A stretch of 16,018 nucleotides of DNA from an uncultured Lachnospiraceae bacterium (GTDB lineage: Bacteria > Bacillota > Clostridia > Lachnospirales > Lachnospiraceae). Of the stretch, positions 14,901-16,018 are shown one piece after another. The DNA lies in assembly GCA_934418055.1 (NCBI GenBank), contig CAKRWX010000028.1, positions 1-16,018 on the forward strand. Reading direction: 5' to 3'. Position 1 is the first letter of the stretch; each line of letters begins with the position of its first letter. Below the pieces are notes generated by a model, which saw only the letters and a program-made list of their open reading frames with translations, did no database searches and had not been told where the DNA came from. The position numbers were made by a program, and so were the translations under genes.

Positions 14901-16018
14901 CGTACCGTTATTCTTTCTGCTTGTGATATTCTTCACATGGGCTGCGCCCTGCTGTGTTACATAGATATCACCAGTAGAAATGATTTCCATATTGCCGGAA
15001 ATATTGGTTCTTAAGTTCTGGTCCGCCGTTCCAACTGCGCTGCTCTTTAAAATCCGAAGAGCGGCTGCTTTGATGTTAGTGTCAGAGCCAAGTGCCTTCA
15101 CTGCTCCGTCAGCGCTGATCTCTACTGTTCCATCGGAAATGATGGAACCAATGCCCAGATCCTGTTTCTTCGCTGCCAGGTAGATGTCTCCAGTACTATT
15201 GGCTGTGGTACTGAATCCCTTCGCTCCAACCGATACACGGATCGGATCGTTAGAAGTACCAAAGTTCTTCGTTACCTGGATGGTCATGCCATTTGCAGTG
15301 AGATCCACATCCTGGTTTCCTTCCCTTGTCACAGAGCCAGCTACCAGAGTCAGATCATCGCCTGCGGTGATGGTGTCAGTCAGGTTGACATCCACATCTG
15401 CATTACCAAGGCCACGGATCTCTGCATCTTCGTTAGCAGTGATGGTTCCAAGATCGTAAGTGCCAAGACTGTCATACTCATACTCAACCGTCTTGCCCTG
15501 GGTCATACCAGTTGTATCCTGAGTTTTTTCAACGGTTGTTACGGTTACACCAACATACTGTTTCTTTTCTTCATCGTAGGTAATGTAATCATATTCCTTA
15601 ATTACAGTTCCATTCTTGATTACTTCGTACTTCTTGCTGTCTTTGTTGTAACGGATCTGATCATACTCACCTGCATCCGCGCTTCCAGCTACCGGTGTGT
15701 AAATCAAAGTAACCTCGTCATCCACAAGCCAAAAGGTCTTCGGAACCTGATCGGTATATTTTCCATCAGCCTGTTTCTTCAGATACTGGATTGCATCGCC
15801 ATCGGACAGTGTCACGATCTGCTCTACTCCATCGATCATCACTTTTACCTGGCCGGTTAAATTGCCCTCTTCATCGGTCAAATACTCTGCTGACTGATCC
15901 AGTTTCTGATAAGTTGCATTTCCGTCACTGCCTGTTGCTACCAGATAGTACTCAAAACCTGTGGTGTCATACCGCTCTTCTACATGCTTTCCGTTTGCCG
16001 TCTGATATTCCGTTGTAC
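8979..16018 (-). CDS. Giant filamentous adhesin with beta-helix repeats and cell-wall-binding C-terminus (5' end outside window)
   Basis: The frame is open from the right edge to a TAA at 8981-8979, at least 2,346 residues; the TTG at 15881 is only an internal codon. Most of the protein (about 15500-10050) consists of repeats of short hydrophobic strands such as GSIGTADRAFTV followed by LDAKASESIWMKAL. This pattern is typical of right-handed beta-helix exoproteins such as filamentous haemagglutinins. At least a dozen GxIGxAD-like motifs recur. I suspect the LktA-type filamentous adhesin family found in Fusobacterium and clostridia, but this is inference. After an acidic linker (about 10050-9960) come RTX-like motifs TGSGDDTF and GGMGDDTY, then four aromatic cell-wall-binding repeats (about 9345-9040; for example GWLLYNNQWYYL) and the tail YTPDGYFVGADGAW. 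No LPxTG sorting motif follows, so attachment is probably non-covalent through the repeats. It is likely exported and used in adhesion; the signal peptide would lie outside the window. Confidence 0.9.
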   Translation of the reverse strand, partial: TTEYQTANGKHVEERYDTTGFEYYLVATGSDGNATYQKLDQSAEYLTDEEGNLTGQVKVMIDGVEQIVTLSDGDAIQYLKKQADGKYTDQVPKTFWLVDDEVTLIYTPVAGSADAGEYDQIRYNKDSKKYEVIKNGTVIKEYDYITYDEEKKQYVGVTVTTVEKTQDTTGMTQGKTVEYEYDSLGTYDLGTITANEDAEIRGLGNADVDVNLTDTITAGDDLTLVAGSVTREGNQDVDLTANGMTIQVTKNFGTSNDPIRVSVGAKGFSTTANSTGDIYLAAKKQDLGIGSIISDGTVEISADGAVKALGSDTNIKAAALRILKSSAVGTADQNLRTNISGNMEIISTGDIYVTQQGAAHVKNITSRKNNGTVSLTAGSIVNEADGTTAAINASNILLHATTGSIGSVDKVMNVEAGNGMLSAVSDKGNIYLTDLTGDVKLGQLKAAGNIVFKAAGNIIGKSTAANTATVIAADANLTSTNGNIGAVNNPLKTQVTSITATAENGSIYLDNTAQSGILSIGSVKAGSDVQITANGMTGTADGNQADVIGKNLKLTAANGSIGTADRAFTVQGTTLDAKASESIWMKALGDVTVNHLTAPESIQFTATGKMTAGTIAEGDVHVTTRKLDITAEQIAKDTNYLKVKGYGSDAELELQAEAKTGVYIQDSSKTLKLKKVSSDNSDVKIKTTGAMVNGLEDTDADANVTAKNIVLEADTVGTDEKALTTNLIVDNSLPSATNALIVKTNGNINLHDIGTEGILPITEMSSANGDISFRAERSTAIETIKAENGSITSRVNGDYSMNNLKAGKMVNIYATGTITGNVDGNLTIGHVEAGSADDRKDITLTINNGNLLSGLESTEADQTNLRGQNITLTAKAGAAEGSGNLGTAEKRITAESDGKLSVTASKSIYLHAPKDTVMSELNAEYADLLFDGKADITSSTSVNGKIDAKGLNLTAEGSVGNAQNATEINVHGEKLNISAKNDIYVNEVDAVSRKTNIGSLTSTNGNVTLTTAQNTVIDSLNAAKGDVTTTTAGSLEITDLIAESLNAKAATTIKAGITGDIIVKRLDAPESISLTVNGMLKADQIAADEVHVTTKKLDITAKQIAADEQPLKVKGTANENGVTELELNASTENEAFIQDNSNILKLKHVEAENGAVKIKTTGSMVNGLDEADEEENKKANVKAQTIVLESGSSIGAADRNVTTNLVFNPLMEADNTLTVKADGNMYLHDIGTTDTLQVADLTSANGNIIFTADRTTVAKNLSTEHGTMNYQIHGDFTAKNLKAKGRTDITADGDVDIRSDGNLILGRVEAGEEENRKNITINAKGGNLLNGLEAKETSQTNLTGKDITLNATGKTADGTGNIGTADKWLVLETEGRLEADAAGNMWLEDVRTQKPEEGTWNVGHLVSGSEDGEIHLKSARDTAIYELIAGMIDLDIDGMAYVMSSGSLNGTIKSKGLNLKADSIGAKADESEEGSKDQYLDIDAGGKQITISAEHDIYANEINQESGLTVIDSLFSANGNISLKTAQDTEIGSMKAENGAGMAETAGNLTIAELTAKTADMTAAGTLEIAEIIADSLKAVAGELLKVATSKDLHAELLQADRVEAEAAGEMVIDELLTDYAKLTAGKNADVTTSGDLSAGTIEAANIRLKAAGDLGTREEALMLKTGDRVEAEAGGLINIQETSTEPGKTTITAKSDKDDVTVETNRDLVLEDTQGQNVNVTTGGKLEAKNIEAAENGRLYMEAEKDIVINNDAQSVFGRLVSRTGGIDLTQAGNIVVESLAAAGIVNMKTDDFIKVIAESILYLGTWTADQLIEITSQYDILNGLNVATACNATAETVRMNTSGNIGSAEKSVRTKAENGGFKAENLYLDNDGSLKLENTDIGKDADLTVNGDLTNEDAVLKAEKLHVKAEHADLTTDVDEIAGEVAESIAIRNQKDMKVTEQLTAGKEVSIETPGGTIEVSGIIASPKTILKGADHIIVRVTDKIGELDVETAEKKDTGEEDTDETLDQPSVDLTMESSKDNQQIHVTTPGSFKMTTTEADEIIRFFGDRIRLQGGTNDAEIWFNLAPGTVEAIVPGGNNLIDIVTTMAPTTITTGSGDDTFILGGPVEDEKDAAYKFHENGITGEEEGYLGAGNQHELRISTESGTNTWHLWMSGTDFYIEGGMGDDTYIRHGFTYEDRDGNTGYFATNHYHITDEGGYNTYIGFPVAREEKDRKYDPEAGMKGRWIQTADGNWMFKMDDGFAKSMWVKVGQKWWYMNEDGYMHTGWLLYNNQWYYLIPGEGSMHMGWILINGIWYYLNPVYQEGRPQGSMYCNEYTPDGYFVGADGAWIPSIPRYLGQKTA
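9040..9345 (-). repeat. Cell-wall (choline-binding-like) repeats of the adhesin
   Basis: Four consecutive units of about 20-25 residues contain the pattern G-W-(aromatic or hydrophobic)-x-x-x-x-W-Y-Y/M followed by a glycine turn: GRWIQTADGNWMF, MWVKVGQKWWYMNEDGYMHT, GWLLYNNQWYYL and GWILINGIWYYLNP. This is the pattern of Pfam-type cell-wall/choline-binding repeats, which bind wall teichoic acid or related polymers. The ligand in this organism is unknown. Confidence 0.85.
11400..14216 (-). repeat. Large tandem duplication inside the adhesin (about 470 residues per copy)
   Basis: Copy 1 (about 14216-12807) and copy 2 (about 12806-11400) align in order. The paired anchors are VHVTTRKLDITAEQIA / VHVTTKKLDITAKQIA, VKIKTTGAMVNGL / VKIKTTGSMVNGL, LHDIGTEGILPI / LHDIGTTDTLQV and GNLLSGLESTEADQTNL / GNLLNGLEAKETSQTNL. 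Both begin at APESI, encoded 1,410 bp apart in a stretch where 16 bases are identical. The copies have diverged considerably and copy 2 carries roughly 45 extra residues in small insertions, so this is an old duplication of a whole block of beta-helix modules. Confidence 0.85.

Overview
The window looks like chromosomal DNA of an anaerobic gut Firmicute, most likely a Lachnospiraceae-type clostridium. The reasons are a single-chain pyruvate:ferredoxin oxidoreductase, a VanW/G5 surface protein, strong AGGAGG-type ribosome binding sites, sigma-A-like promoters, and a giant surface protein ending in clostridial-type aromatic cell-wall-binding repeats. I see no tRNA, rRNA or CRISPR array.

Layout, left to right. 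At 1-50 (minus) is the very start of a gene leaving the window; its first residues look like a signal peptide. Its promoter and a strange repeat array (two 20-bp and four 23-bp units, 150-270) fill the space up to the terminator of the next gene. The array resembles the repeated end of an IS21-type insertion sequence, and it ends exactly where the -35 box of that promoter begins. At 368-3907 (minus) is the pyruvate:ferredoxin oxidoreductase, with its own promoter, a 10-bp inverted repeat in its leader and a terminator. At 4142-5995 (minus) is a membrane-anchored VanW/G5 protein, also with its own terminator. A divergent promoter region (5996-6224) separates it from a two-gene plus-strand operon: a PHP-domain phosphoesterase (6225-7091) and a small acidic orphan protein (7066-7320) that overlaps it.

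The whole space between that operon and the convergent alanyl-tRNA editing gene (7520-8683, minus) is one long imperfect inverted repeat (7323-7520). It could fold into a rod of about 43 base pairs in five main helices, and I do not recognise it. From 8979 to beyond the right edge (minus) runs a giant filamentous adhesin of at least 2,346 residues. It is built of 'GxIGTAD' beta-helix-type modules, contains a roughly 470-residue tandem duplication, and ends in RTX-like glycine/aspartate motifs followed by cell-wall-binding repeats.

The genes do not form one pathway. They are core metabolism (pyruvate oxidation), translation quality control (AlaX), nucleotide or RNA phosphoester hydrolysis (PHP) and cell-surface biology (VanW/G5 protein, adhesin), mostly as single-gene units with their own signals. 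No clear defence or mobile system is present apart from the possible IS end. The most notable unexplained items are the 198-bp hairpin element, the repeat array that supplies a promoter half, and the architecture of the adhesin.
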